The position numbers and the translations under genes are program-made. A stretch of 64,000 nucleotides of DNA, taken from positions 1,054,001 through 1,118,000 of the forward strand of contig CAVTPU010000004.1 of NCBI GenBank assembly GCA_963736695.1, written 5' to 3'. Under the pieces are notes generated by a model. It was not told where the DNA came from. It searched no databases and saw only the letters and a program-made list of their open reading frames with translations. This document shows positions 6,980 through 15,474 of the stretch, piece by piece (position 1 is the stretch's first letter; each line of letters opens with the position of its first letter). This DNA is from CAVTPU01 sp963736695 (GTDB lineage: Bacteria; Actinomycetota; Actinomycetes; Mycobacteriales; Micromonosporaceae).

Positions 6980-9477
6980 GGCCACTGCGACTGGACCTGC
7001 GCGGATTCGCCGTCTTCCGCGACCACACCACAGTGGACTTCACCGACACCGACTACTTCGCACTCGTCGGCCCCACCGGATCCGGAAAGTCCACCGTCCT
7101 CGACGCCATCTGCTTCGCCCTCTATGGCACCGTGCCACGCTGGGACGACCGACGAAGCATCGAAAACGCGCTCGCCCCATCAGCCACCGAAGCCCGCGTG
7201 CGCCTCGCCTTCCAAGCCAACGGGGCGCGCTACGTCGCGACCCGCGTCGTGCGCCGCGACGGCAAAGGACGCGTCTCAACCGCCCACGCCGGCCTCGAAC
7301 AACTCCCCGCCGGTTTCGACCTCACCAGCTTCGACACGTCCCCCGCGCAACGCGGCGCGACCGGCCTCGGCACCGTGCTCGCCGGCACCCCCGCCGAGAT
7401 GGAGTCCGCAGTCCTCGCAGCCGTCGGCCTGCCCTACGACCAGTTCACCGCCAGCGTCGTGCTGCCCCAGGGCGAGTTCGCCCGGTTCCTGCACGCCAAA
7501 CCCCGCGAACGCCAGGACATTCTCGTCAACCTGCTCGGCCTGCACGCCTATCGTCGCGTCGCCGAACGGGCCGCCACCGCCGGACGCGACGCCGACGCCC
7601 GGGCCGCGGCCGCGCGAGGCCTGCTCGGTGACCTGCGCGACGCCGACGACGCCGCCCTCGCCGCCGCCGAGGCCGAGGTGCTCGCCGGCCAACAGCTCGC
7701 CGAGCGGGTCGAGACAGAACTGCCCGCGTTGGTCGCCGCAGTCGCCGCCGAACAGACCGCCCGGGCAGACCTCGCCGACGTCGAACGCGAACTCACCGCC
7801 CTCACCGCCGTGCGGATCCCCACCGACATCGCCACCCTCGCCGCCGCCATCACCGCCGCACGACTCAACGTCGACACCACGCAGGCCGCCACCGTCACCG
7901 CCGAAGAACGCGAACAGAAACTGCGCGCCCAACGCGACGGCGCCGGCGACGCCACCACACTGACCCGGCTGCTCGACCTGCACGCCACCCGCGCCGACCT
8001 GGCCCGCCGATCCGGTGAACTCGGCGACGCCGTCGCGGCCGCCACCGCCGAACACGCCCGAGCCGCCACCGCCCAACTCGCCGCCCAACAAGTCGCCGAC
8101 CTGGCCACCGCCGCGGTCACCGACGCTCACGCGGGCGTCGAGACAGCCCAGACCGCCGACCGCGCCGCCTCCCTGCGCGTGCACCTCACCGCCGGACGAC
8201 CATGCCCCGTCTGCGAACACGACGTCACCACCATCCCCGCCATCCCCACCACCCCGGCGCTCGCCGCAGCCCGACACCACCTCGCCGACGCGGAACAGGC
8301 GGCCCGCGCCGCCACCGCCCAACTCGGCGACCACGACTGGGCATTGCGGGCCGCCGACCGCGAACTCGCCGGCGCCACCGCACGCCAACGCGAATCGGTC
8401 GCCCGCCTCACCGAGATCACCACCCAACTCGCCGACGCGCCACCGGCCCCACAGATCACCGCCGCCCTCGCCACGATCGCCGACCTCGACCGGGCCGTCG
8501 CCACCGCCGCCACCGAGGTGCGCGACGCGCGCCACGCCGAACGGGCCGCCACCACCGCGCTACGCCACGCCGAAGACCGGCTACGCGCCGCATGGACCGG
8601 CTTCGACCAGGTCCGCGACACCCTCGCCCAACTCGCGCCACCACCCGTCGACCGCGACGACCTCGCCGCGTCATGGCGCGACCTCGACGAGTGGGCGCGC
8701 CACGGCGCCGCAGAACGGGCCGACACGCGCGACGACCACCGCGCCCGCGCCGCCCAGGCACAACACGAGATCGAACAACGCACCACCGCACTCGACACGC
8801 TCTTCGCCGACACCCCCGGCACGACACCCGCCACCGGCGACCCGGCGGCCCGCTATCGCCAGCGGGCCGCCCTGCTCGTGCAAGCCGCCGAAGCCGCCCA
8901 TCGACGCGTGCGGGAACAACGCGAACAAGCCGCCCGACTCGCCGACCAAATCACCGCCCACGACCAGGCCGCCCGCGTCGCGAAGACACTCGCCCAACAC
9001 CTGCGGGCCGACCGATTCGAACGGTGGCTGCTCGCCGAAGCACTCGACGCGCTCGTCACCGGCGCCTCACTCATCCTGCGCGAACTCACCAGCGGCCAGT
9101 ACGACCTCACCCACGACAAGGGCGAGTTCTATGTCATCGACCACTCCGACGCCGGCCTGCGACGAGGCGTGCGCACCCTCTCCGGCGGCGAGACGTTCCA
9201 AGCGTCACTGGCCCTGGCACTCGCGTTGTGTGACCAGCTCGCCGGGCTCTCCAACGGCACCGCCAGCCTGGAGTCGATCATGCTGGACGAGGGTTTCGGC
9301 ACCCTCGACGCCTTCACCCTCGACACCGTCGCCGCGACCCTGGAGAACCTCGCCGCACGCGGCGACCGCATGGTCGGCGTCGTCACCCACGTGCCAGCCC
9401 TCGCCGAACGCATCCCCGTACGCTTTGATGTGACCAAGGACGCTCGCGGCGCCTCCCAAGTCATCCGGGTCACGTGA
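6976..9477 (+). CDS. sbcC: exonuclease SbcC (Rad50-type SMC ATPase)
   Basis: An 833-residue SMC-like ATPase. Walker A is VGPTGSGKST (about 31-40). The Q-loop region includes VVLPQGEFARFLHA. Long Ala/Arg/Glu-rich coiled coils flank a zinc hook with CPVC (410-413), the ABC signature is TLSGGETFQASLALA (about 734-748), and Walker B is IMLDEGFGTLD (about 768-778). SbcC tethers DNA ends through the hook and gates SbcD. It starts with GTG overlapping the end of sbcD. The NurA-like gene follows after 22 bases. It is shorter than the E. coli protein but typical for actinobacteria. Confidence 0.95.
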   Translation: MRPLRLDLRGFAVFRDHTTVDFTDTDYFALVGPTGSGKSTVLDAICFALYGTVPRWDDRRSIENALAPSATEARVRLAFQANGARYVATRVVRRDGKGRVSTAHAGLEQLPAGFDLTSFDTSPAQRGATGLGTVLAGTPAEMESAVLAAVGLPYDQFTASVVLPQGEFARFLHAKPRERQDILVNLLGLHAYRRVAERAATAGRDADARAAAARGLLGDLRDADDAALAAAEAEVLAGQQLAERVETELPALVAAVAAEQTARADLADVERELTALTAVRIPTDIATLAAAITAARLNVDTTQAATVTAEEREQKLRAQRDGAGDATTLTRLLDLHATRADLARRSGELGDAVAAATAEHARAATAQLAAQQVADLATAAVTDAHAGVETAQTADRAASLRVHLTAGRPCPVCEHDVTTIPAIPTTPALAAARHHLADAEQAARAATAQLGDHDWALRAADRELAGATARQRESVARLTEITTQLADAPPAPQITAALATIADLDRAVATAATEVRDARHAERAATTALRHAEDRLRAAWTGFDQVRDTLAQLAPPPVDRDDLAASWRDLDEWARHGAAERADTRDDHRARAAQAQHEIEQRTTALDTLFADTPGTTPATGDPAARYRQRAALLVQAAEAAHRRVREQREQAARLADQITAHDQAARVAKTLAQHLRADRFERWLLAEALDALVTGASLILRELTSGQYDLTHDKGEFYVIDHSDAGLRRGVRTLSGGETFQASLALALALCDQLAGLSNGTASLESIMLDEGFGTLDAFTLDTVAATLENLAARGDRMVGVVTHVPALAERIPVRFDVTKDARGASQVIRVT

Positions 9478-9499
9478 GCCGAACTGAGGTGGTGAGGTC

Positions 9500-10492
9500 A
9501 TGAGCGTACGCGTCTTCGTCGACGGCTGGGACCCCTCGTACGGATCCCCCCTGGACCCGGTCGAAACCGGCCCAGCCGCGCCGAGCAGCGCCGCGCTCAA
9601 CCTCGACGTCGAGCTACCCGCCGCCGGATGGCACGCGCTGAGCCCCCCACCCGACGCCCGCGCACCCGACGTCGTCCTCCTCGTCGACGGCGTCCGCCGC
9701 GTCGACGCCCGCGTATGGGTTCAGGAAGCCGACGACACACTGCACCCCGGCGTCGCCGCCTCATACGCCGCCGGAGTCGTGCGATGCGACCTGCGACACG
9801 GCTGCGCGACCGTGGTCACCGCCCAGATCCAACGAGGACTGTTCACTCCCAGCCCCGGCGCCGACGACCTCGTCGCCGCGAACGCCCGCTATCACGTGCA
9901 CCGCGTCGCCGGATCCGAGATCGCACAGCTCACCACCGCCATTCAACCGCAACTGCAAGCACTCGAAGCCCACGTCGCCGCCCAAGCCCGAGCCGAATGC
10001 GACGCCGGCGTCGACGACCTACTCGTCGTCGACGGGCCACTGCACCGGCGCACCAACCAACCACGCGCGCTCGGCTACATCAAGACCCACCGGGTCCAAT
10101 ACCTGCCGGCCGAACACACCGCCCTCATTGGACACCTCCGTCCCGGCCAACGCAGCCCCGTCTTCCTCCTCGGCACCAGCTGGCACCGCCACACGTGGTA
10201 TCTCAAACTCCCCGGCCCGCCCGGCTCACCATGGGCCGGAGTCGTGCGCGTCGAAGCCTCCGCAGACCTGTCCCGCAGCGACGTCATCGGCCTCGCCGAC
10301 CAGTCCGCCGTCACCCTGCCCCGATTCGCGTCAACGTCCTATAAGGACGCTCGTGCCCCCCAGAACCTCACCCCCATCGCCGGCCTGGAACGCCGACTGC
10401 GCACCATGCTCGGCGACCAACGACTCCTCCTGCGATCCCTCACCGCCGCCGCGGCCGGACGCGGACCCCACACCAACCCCGACTGGGCCTGA
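9500..10492 (+). CDS. nurA: NurA-like 5'-3' nuclease
   Basis: A 330-residue protein. The pattern fits the NurA RNase-H-like fold: VVLLVDGVRR (D63), a second acidic motif LLVVDGPLHRR (D178), LGYIKTHRVQYLP with K195, a WYLKLP strand (233-238) and WAGVVRVEAS (246-254). NurA nuclease resects 5' ends and functions inside the HerA ring. The family call rests on these motifs and on the position after herA-sbcD-sbcC, which reproduces the archaeal herA-mre11-rad50-nurA set; no profile search was run. Many annotation pipelines would probably label it hypothetical. A ribosome-binding site (GGTGGTGAGG) precedes the ATG. Confidence 0.75.
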   Translation: MSVRVFVDGWDPSYGSPLDPVETGPAAPSSAALNLDVELPAAGWHALSPPPDARAPDVVLLVDGVRRVDARVWVQEADDTLHPGVAASYAAGVVRCDLRHGCATVVTAQIQRGLFTPSPGADDLVAANARYHVHRVAGSEIAQLTTAIQPQLQALEAHVAAQARAECDAGVDDLLVVDGPLHRRTNQPRALGYIKTHRVQYLPAEHTALIGHLRPGQRSPVFLLGTSWHRHTWYLKLPGPPGSPWAGVVRVEASADLSRSDVIGLADQSAVTLPRFASTSYKDARAPQNLTPIAGLERRLRTMLGDQRLLLRSLTAAAAGRGPHTNPDWA

Positions 10493-10502
10493 GACGACCA
10501 CC

Positions 10503-11546
10503 ATGAACCAACGATGGCTCGACCTGCCCCGCCACTACGACTTCGCCGGCACCCTCGGCGCCCTCACCATGGGCCGACACGACCCGTGCATGCGCCTGAC
10601 CGGCACCACATTCTCGTGGGCCACCCGCACCCCCGACGGCCCCGCCACCCTCTGCCTCCAAACCCATGCCCGTACGCACGACAGCCTGCCACCGTCCGAC
10701 ACAGCCCCGTCGGACACGGCCCCGTCCGGCACGGCCGCCACTGTGCGTGGACTCGCCGACGCCCCGCCACACCGACTGCTCGCCACCGCATACGGCCCCG
10801 GCGCCACATGGGCGCTCGCGCAGGCCGACGCACTCGCCGGCCTGCGCGACGACCTCACCGGCTTCGCCGACATCGCCCAACGCCACCACGTCGTCGCCCG
10901 CCTCACCCACCAGATGCCCGGACTGCGCATGGGCTCCACCGGACGAGTCTTCCCCCGACTCCTGCGCGCCATCCTCGAACAGAAAGTCACCGTCAAAGAA
11001 GCGCACCACGCCTACGTCGCCACCGTGCGCCACTTCCACCGGGCATCGGGCAACACACCCGCGCCCGGACCCGCGACCGACCTGCTCCTTCCCCCCGAAC
11101 CGGAGGCGGTGGCGGCCACGCCGTACTGGGTGTTTCATCCCTTCGGGGTCGAAGCCCGACGCGCCGAAACGATCTGTCGGGCCGCAGCAGCGGCACCCCG
11201 CCTCGAACGCTGCCCCGACCCCGCCACCCTCACAAAACTCCTCACGGCCATCCCCGGCATCGGCGCGTGGACCGCCGCCGAAGTCATCCGAGACGTCTTC
11301 GGCGACCCCGACGCCGTCTCCGTCCACGACTATCACCTGCCACACACCATTGCGTGGGCGCTCGCCGGAGAGGCGCGGGCCGGCGGACGGTCCGGTCCGT
11401 CGCCGGCCGCCGACGCTCGCATGCTGGAACTGCTCGAACCGTTCACCGGGCACCGTGGTCGCGTCTGCGCGCTCATCGCCCGGGCAGGGCACGGCGCGCC
11501 CAGATTTGGTCCGCGACAACAGATCCGCTCGTTCGCACGGTTCTAG
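10503..11546 (+). CDS. HhH-GPD family DNA glycosylase (AlkA-like)
   Basis: A 347-residue protein. The helix-hairpin-helix is LLTAIPGIGAWTAAEVI (about 246-262), and the catalytic Asp of the GPD loop lies in VSVHDYHLP (about D276). The N-terminal half resembles the AlkA-type extension with LGALTMGRHDP. There is no Cys cluster for a 4Fe-4S group. Enzymes of this class excise alkylated or otherwise damaged bases. It begins 10 bases after the NurA-like gene, so base excision appears co-transcribed with the end-resection genes. A Pro/Ser/Thr-rich insertion around residues 60-75 contains a short SDTAPSDTAPS repeat. Confidence 0.85.
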   Translation: MNQRWLDLPRHYDFAGTLGALTMGRHDPCMRLTGTTFSWATRTPDGPATLCLQTHARTHDSLPPSDTAPSDTAPSGTAATVRGLADAPPHRLLATAYGPGATWALAQADALAGLRDDLTGFADIAQRHHVVARLTHQMPGLRMGSTGRVFPRLLRAILEQKVTVKEAHHAYVATVRHFHRASGNTPAPGPATDLLLPPEPEAVAATPYWVFHPFGVEARRAETICRAAAAAPRLERCPDPATLTKLLTAIPGIGAWTAAEVIRDVFGDPDAVSVHDYHLPHTIAWALAGEARAGGRSGPSPAADARMLELLEPFTGHRGRVCALIARAGHGAPRFGPRQQIRSFARF

Positions 11547-11565
11547 ACGGCATCCGATTCGGACA

Positions 11566-11577
11566 GCTTTCGAAAGC
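11566..11577. promoter_or_regulatory. 12-base perfect palindrome before the Fic cassette
   Basis: GCTTTCGAAAGC lies in the 45-base gap between the glycosylase gene and the first of the two paralogues. Its position, 14 bases before the start codon, suits an operator of a cassette-specific regulator. No regulator gene is adjacent, so this is inference. Confidence 0.3.
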
Positions 11578-11591
11578 AGGATCTATCGACG

Positions 11592-12296
11592 ATGACCTAC
11601 TCACCCCTTACGTGGGCCGACGTTGACCCTTATACGCACCCGTTCGACTCGGACGACGCCCGCGAGTTCATCAACCCGATGATCGACGAGATCGCTGACC
11701 GGTTCCCTAAGGAGTGGCTGGACTACCTGAGCCTCCCGCTCCCAGCCGACTATCCGGGAAGCACGCCCTTTTCGAACCCAGTCAAATTCCCGGAAAGCAT
11801 GCCTCACCAGGACCGAATGAAAGTTCAGTCGGAATTGAGGGACACGATTGGTGCCGCCCTCACACGAAAATTCGGCCGCTGGATCGACGCCGAGATGTCA
11901 CGTCCGGGCCACGGCAACTTCGTCAGCCCACGGCAGGCAGCTGAGCGCATTCACCGTTCGGTCTGCGAAACTCGACAGTGGGTCGAGACTCTCGCCGATC
12001 GCTTCGGCGCGCTGGCCCTGCCCGCCGCACCGCCCCACGCCCGCCTCGCAGCGTTGGAACACGCGGTCACCGAACTTGTGACCTTGGTCGTCGAGCAGAC
12101 CGAGGCGTGGGATTGCTGGTATGACGACTGCGCGATTGTTCTCGGTTGGTTTCTGGAACATCAAGGTGTCGACTGTGGAGACTTCGCCATCGACGAACTC
12201 CTCAATGGCCGGTTCGACAGCTGGATCGCACCGGCTCCCGAACTCGTCGCCGACGTCGCTGCGGAGTTCGCGCTCCGCCTAGAAGACGACGAGTGA
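11592..12296 (+). CDS. uncharacterised protein, first of a tandem pair
   Basis: A 234-residue acidic protein that I do not recognise. It opens with WADVDPYTHPFDSDDAREF and contains two conserved blocks also found in the next gene: a segment around ERIHRSVCETRQWVETLADR with GALALPAAPPHARL, and EAWDCWYDDCAIVLGWFLEHQGV. It has no signal peptide or membrane segment and appears helical and cytosolic. It lies 45 bases after the glycosylase gene and 3 bases before its paralogue. Because the pair leads directly into a Fic gene, it may control or be a target of the Fic enzyme; that is inference. Confidence 0.65.
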   Translation: MTYSPLTWADVDPYTHPFDSDDAREFINPMIDEIADRFPKEWLDYLSLPLPADYPGSTPFSNPVKFPESMPHQDRMKVQSELRDTIGAALTRKFGRWIDAEMSRPGHGNFVSPRQAAERIHRSVCETRQWVETLADRFGALALPAAPPHARLAALEHAVTELVTLVVEQTEAWDCWYDDCAIVLGWFLEHQGVDCGDFAIDELLNGRFDSWIAPAPELVADVAAEFALRLEDDE

Positions 12297-12299
12297 TGA

Positions 12300-13085
12300 A
12301 TGTCGAATGACACGTCGATCGACTACCACCTGCCGTGGGCAGTGCCGTGGGAAGACGTTGACCCAAGCCGACATGCCTTCAACTCCGACCGTGCCCGCGA
12401 AGTCATCGCGACAGCCACGGTGCGGAGCTCAACCCGTTTTCCCGCCGCGTGGCGAGACGACTCCACCCCTGACCGAAGCTCGAACACCAACGAGGGGAGG
12501 ATCCGCCGAGACCGCGACGCGTGGGTCAGGCATCTTCACATCGCGCTCAGACACGAATTCGGCCCGTGGACCTGGGGCTGGCTCTTTTCCAACGGCACCA
12601 CGGCGCTGCTCGGCCGAAACAGTCAGATGCCCTGCTGCCTGAATCACTTCGTTACCACCCCTGAGGAGACCGCCGACAAAACCCACCGTGCGTTGTGCGA
12701 GTGGCGGCGATGGCTGGAAGAACTCGCTGATCTTTTCGACACCCTCGCCCTGCCCGCCGCCCAACCTCCGGCACGCCTCATCGCATGGGAACACGCGGTC
12801 ACCGCCATCGTCTCCACCGTCGTGGATCGAACCGAGGCGAGCGACGCGTGGTATGGCCACTGCACCCAGGTGCTCGAATGGTTCCTCGGACACCAAGGCG
12901 TCCCACGTAATCTCCGCCATCAGCTCGTCGCGGGGGCGATCGGCGGCCGGTTCGGAAGCTGGAGCGGACCAGACCCCGAAATCGTCGCCGACGTCGCCGC
13001 CGCTCTCGCCGTCCGCGCCTCGCACGCGCGGGCCACCCGACCGGGCTCACGAAACGATCGGCGCCGCCAACGGCGTGACTCGTGA
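12300..13085 (+). CDS. uncharacterised protein, second of a tandem pair
   Basis: A 261-residue paralogue of the preceding gene. Shared features are WEDVDPSRHAFNSDRAREV near the start, ALCEWRRWLEELADLFDTLA, LPAAQPPARLIAWEHAVTAI, and EASDAWYGHCTQVLEWFLGH. The C-terminal 30 residues are Arg-rich and absent from the first copy. The start lies 3 bases after the previous stop, and the TGA shares one base with the ATG of the Fic gene, so the three are almost certainly one transcript. The function is unknown. Confidence 0.65.
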   Translation: MSNDTSIDYHLPWAVPWEDVDPSRHAFNSDRAREVIATATVRSSTRFPAAWRDDSTPDRSSNTNEGRIRRDRDAWVRHLHIALRHEFGPWTWGWLFSNGTTALLGRNSQMPCCLNHFVTTPEETADKTHRALCEWRRWLEELADLFDTLALPAAQPPARLIAWEHAVTAIVSTVVDRTEASDAWYGHCTQVLEWFLGHQGVPRNLRHQLVAGAIGGRFGSWSGPDPEIVADVAAALAVRASHARATRPGSRNDRRRQRRDS

Positions 13086-13738
13086 TGCGCGACGACCTGC
13101 TCACTTGGTGCGACATTCGCGCCTCCATCGACTGGCCAAACCTCGACTCGTACGTTGGTGGGCCGGTGCACGGTGTGCGGGACGGAGTCACCCATTTCAT
13201 CGACACGCATGCGCGCGCCCGCGATCCGGAGCGAGCTGACCGCTTGCTCGACGCGCTGCGGATGGCCCGCGCATATGCCTCGTCGGACCGCCCGCTGACC
13301 TTTGATGTGCTCGCCACGTGGCAGGGCGTCGTTCTCGGCACCGACTCGCCCGTGGCGTTTCGTCGTGGCGTCGCCTTCGCCAAAGGTGGCCGGGAGCGTT
13401 ATGGCATCGACGAGACGACCCCTCACCGGTTTGCGGCGTGCCTGTCCGACGCAGACGACCCGACGATGCCGGTCTCGCTCCGCGCCGCTCGGGCCTATCT
13501 CGATGTGTGCTTCTTCCACCCGTTTCCCGATGGCAATGGTCGTGCCGCTCTGTTGGCGCTCGCATTTTTGCTCGCGCGAGCCGACATCACCATCGACCAA
13601 GCCGCTCCGTTGTTTCTGGTCAGCCGGCGCGCGGACGATCGACATGGTGCGGAGGGACTCGCTCGGCTGATCGACACACTCATCTATGCCACTCGACGCC
13701 GTTCGCAGCAGCACGACGGTTTCCCCTTCATGGCGTAA
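13085..13738 (+). CDS. Fic/DOC family enzyme
   Basis: A 217-residue protein with the Fic active-site motif HPFPDGNGR at residues 145-153, where the His is the catalytic base. Fic enzymes usually transfer AMP or another phosphate-containing group to Ser/Thr/Tyr of a target protein. The flap region precedes it near GVAFAKGGRERYGI. I see no inhibitory (S/T)xxxE(G/N) helix in the N- or C-terminal parts, so an intramolecular brake is absent or unrecognisable. The ATG overlaps the preceding stop by one base; a GTG three bases earlier is the alternative start. A long hairpin lies 157 bases downstream. Confidence 0.87.
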   Translation: MRDDLLTWCDIRASIDWPNLDSYVGGPVHGVRDGVTHFIDTHARARDPERADRLLDALRMARAYASSDRPLTFDVLATWQGVVLGTDSPVAFRRGVAFAKGGRERYGIDETTPHRFAACLSDADDPTMPVSLRAARAYLDVCFFHPFPDGNGRAALLALAFLLARADITIDQAAPLFLVSRRADDRHGAEGLARLIDTLIYATRRRSQQHDGFPFMA

Positions 13739-14285
13739 CGCTTTACGCAGCAACACCCACGTGCGTTGCACGCCCGCTTCACACGACTCTGGTCTCCCGC
13801 CAAGCCGACAATCCATGAGCGGAGCCTCACATAACGGCGAGGTTGCCCACGTCGCATCTCGCACGGCCCCTCGCGGTCGCTGTGTGTGCCAGCTGCGTGA
13901 TCGTGGCGATTGACGGTCGTCGGAGCGACCCTCAATCGCCACGATCACGCTCCAGGCACCGCTCTCGACCGCCCAGTGACTGAGCAGAGGCGCACATTCG
14001 CGACATACCACTAGGCACAGTGGACTGGGTTACCGAAGAGTGGCCTTGCCGTCCTACAAACTGTAGATCACACCACCTAGCGTGTCCTAGGACGCCAGGA
14101 TGGGAGGTTGGGAGAGGTTGGGGGTGGCTGGTGGCTGGTGCGCAACGATTCTCGGCGACCGCAGGACGCCCGTCCTACGCGACAGAAGTACTACGCGACA
14201 ACAGCGCTCTATGACGGTTGTGCCTCGCGACAGCAGAAGAACATCGGGACTGCGGGGTTCGGGACTGCGGGAGACGATCAGCGGG
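13739..14285. other. intergenic region between convergent fic and ligC genes
   Basis: I see no supportable gene in these 547 bases. It holds the long hairpin at 13895-13950. Near 14174-14239 there are three short direct repeats around CGCGACA, each followed within a few bases by AG. A doublet of GGGACTGCGGG lies just before 14285. Both flanking genes end here. Confidence 0.6.
13895..13950. repeat. long perfect hairpin, dispersed palindrome copy A
   Basis: The 19-base arms at 13895-13913 and 13932-13950 are perfect reverse complements. An inner stem pairs GGTCG (13915-13919) with CGACC (13926-13930). The core resembles hairpins at 32350 and 59573. It sits between two convergent gene ends and could terminate transcription in both directions, although it has no T-tract. 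Confidence 0.75.
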
Positions 14286-15350
14286 TCAGACGCCGAGAAC
14301 GTCGGCGATGTGGAAACGGACCGGGTGCTCCAATTGGGCATAGGTGCAGCTGGCCGGCTTTCGGTCGGGCCGCCACCGGACGAACTGGGTGGTGTGGCGA
14401 AACCTCGAACCCTCCATGTAGTCGTAGCGCACCTCGACGACGCGCTCCGGCCGGAGCGGGACGAACGACAGGTCCTTGCCGGCGTTCCACCGGCTCGCCT
14501 CGTTGCGCCGGGGGGTCCGCTCCCCCTGCTCCTGGGCGGCCCAGTCCCACGGATGCCCGTCGAGGCCGGTGACGAGCGGTTGAAGTTCGGTGAAGAGGCT
14601 GCGCCGCACGGCCATCGGGAACGCGGCGACGACCCCGACCGACGCGAGCACGCCACGTTCGTCGTGCAGGCCCAGCAGCAGTGAGCCGATGGCGTCGGGA
14701 GACGACGCGTGCAACCGGTAGCCGCCAACGACGCAATCCGCCGTACGCTCATGTTTGATCTTGGTCATGACCCGTTTGTCGGGCTGATAGGTGAGGTCGA
14801 GGCGCTTGGCGATGAGCCCGTCGAGCCCGGCCCCCTCGAACTCATCGAACCAGCGGCGCGCCACATCAAGATCACGGGTCGCCGGAGTGACGTGAACGGG
14901 CGGGGCGGCGGCGGCGAACGCCTCCTCAAGCAAAGCCCGCCGCTGCTCGAACGGGCGCCCGGTGAGATCCTCGTCGCCGAGGGCGAGCAGGTCGAAGGCG
15001 ACGAAACTCGCCGGGGTCTGCTCGGCGAGCAGCGTGACCCGACTCGCCGCCGGGTGGATGCGCTGTTGAAGCGACTCGAAGTCGAGCCGATTGTTGGTGG
15101 TGTCGACGACGATGATCTCCCCGTCGACAACGGCACGTGCCGGGAAGTTCGCCATGACGGCCGCGACGACCTCGGGAAAATAGCGGGTCATCGGCTTCTC
15201 GTTGCGACTGCCGATCTCAACCTTGTCGCCGTCGCGGAAGATGATCGACCGGAAACCGTCCCACTTCGGCTCATAGCTCTGGCCGGTGGGGATCTGTCCG
15301 ACGGGTTTGGCGAGCATCGGCGCGACGGGCGGCATCACTGGCAATCGCAT
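14286..15350 (-). CDS. ligC: ATP-dependent DNA ligase, LigC type
   Basis: A 354-residue ligase. The nucleotidyl-transferase Lys is K29 in EPKWDGFRS. Motif III is VVDGEIIVVD, motif IIIa is SFVAFDLLAL, motif IV is GLDGLIAKR and motif V is MTKIKHERTADCV. The C-terminal OB-fold ends near HPVRFHIADVL. The length matches mycobacterial LigC, which lacks the polymerase and nuclease domains of LigD and acts with a separate primase-polymerase in excision or gap repair. A partner polymerase domain is encoded 4.6 kb away (19991-21058) on the same strand. The start chosen is the ATG at 15350 because the ligase fold begins there. The gene is divergent from a peptidase gene. Confidence 0.88.
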   Translation of the reverse strand: MRLPVMPPVAPMLAKPVGQIPTGQSYEPKWDGFRSIIFRDGDKVEIGSRNEKPMTRYFPEVVAAVMANFPARAVVDGEIIVVDTTNNRLDFESLQQRIHPAASRVTLLAEQTPASFVAFDLLALGDEDLTGRPFEQRRALLEEAFAAAAPPVHVTPATRDLDVARRWFDEFEGAGLDGLIAKRLDLTYQPDKRVMTKIKHERTADCVVGGYRLHASSPDAIGSLLLGLHDERGVLASVGVVAAFPMAVRRSLFTELQPLVTGLDGHPWDWAAQEQGERTPRRNEASRWNAGKDLSFVPLRPERVVEVRYDYMEGSRFRHTTQFVRWRPDRKPASCTYAQLEHPVRFHIADVLGV

Positions 15351-15474
15351 GGGTGCGATTATCGCCCACGGATGCGACAAAACCCGGCCGTTCCGCATGG
15401 GTGATCGCAGCGTCGGACCGCGGGTGCGTAACCTGGTCGGCGGCACCATCCGCCCGCGTGAAGGAGAACTCACG

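Noticed and set aside
7276..8535. 419-codon Gly-rich frame on the minus strand opposite sbcC
   Set aside because: Low-complexity Gly/Val sequence from the complement of Ala/Thr-rich coiled-coil codons; no start signals or domains.
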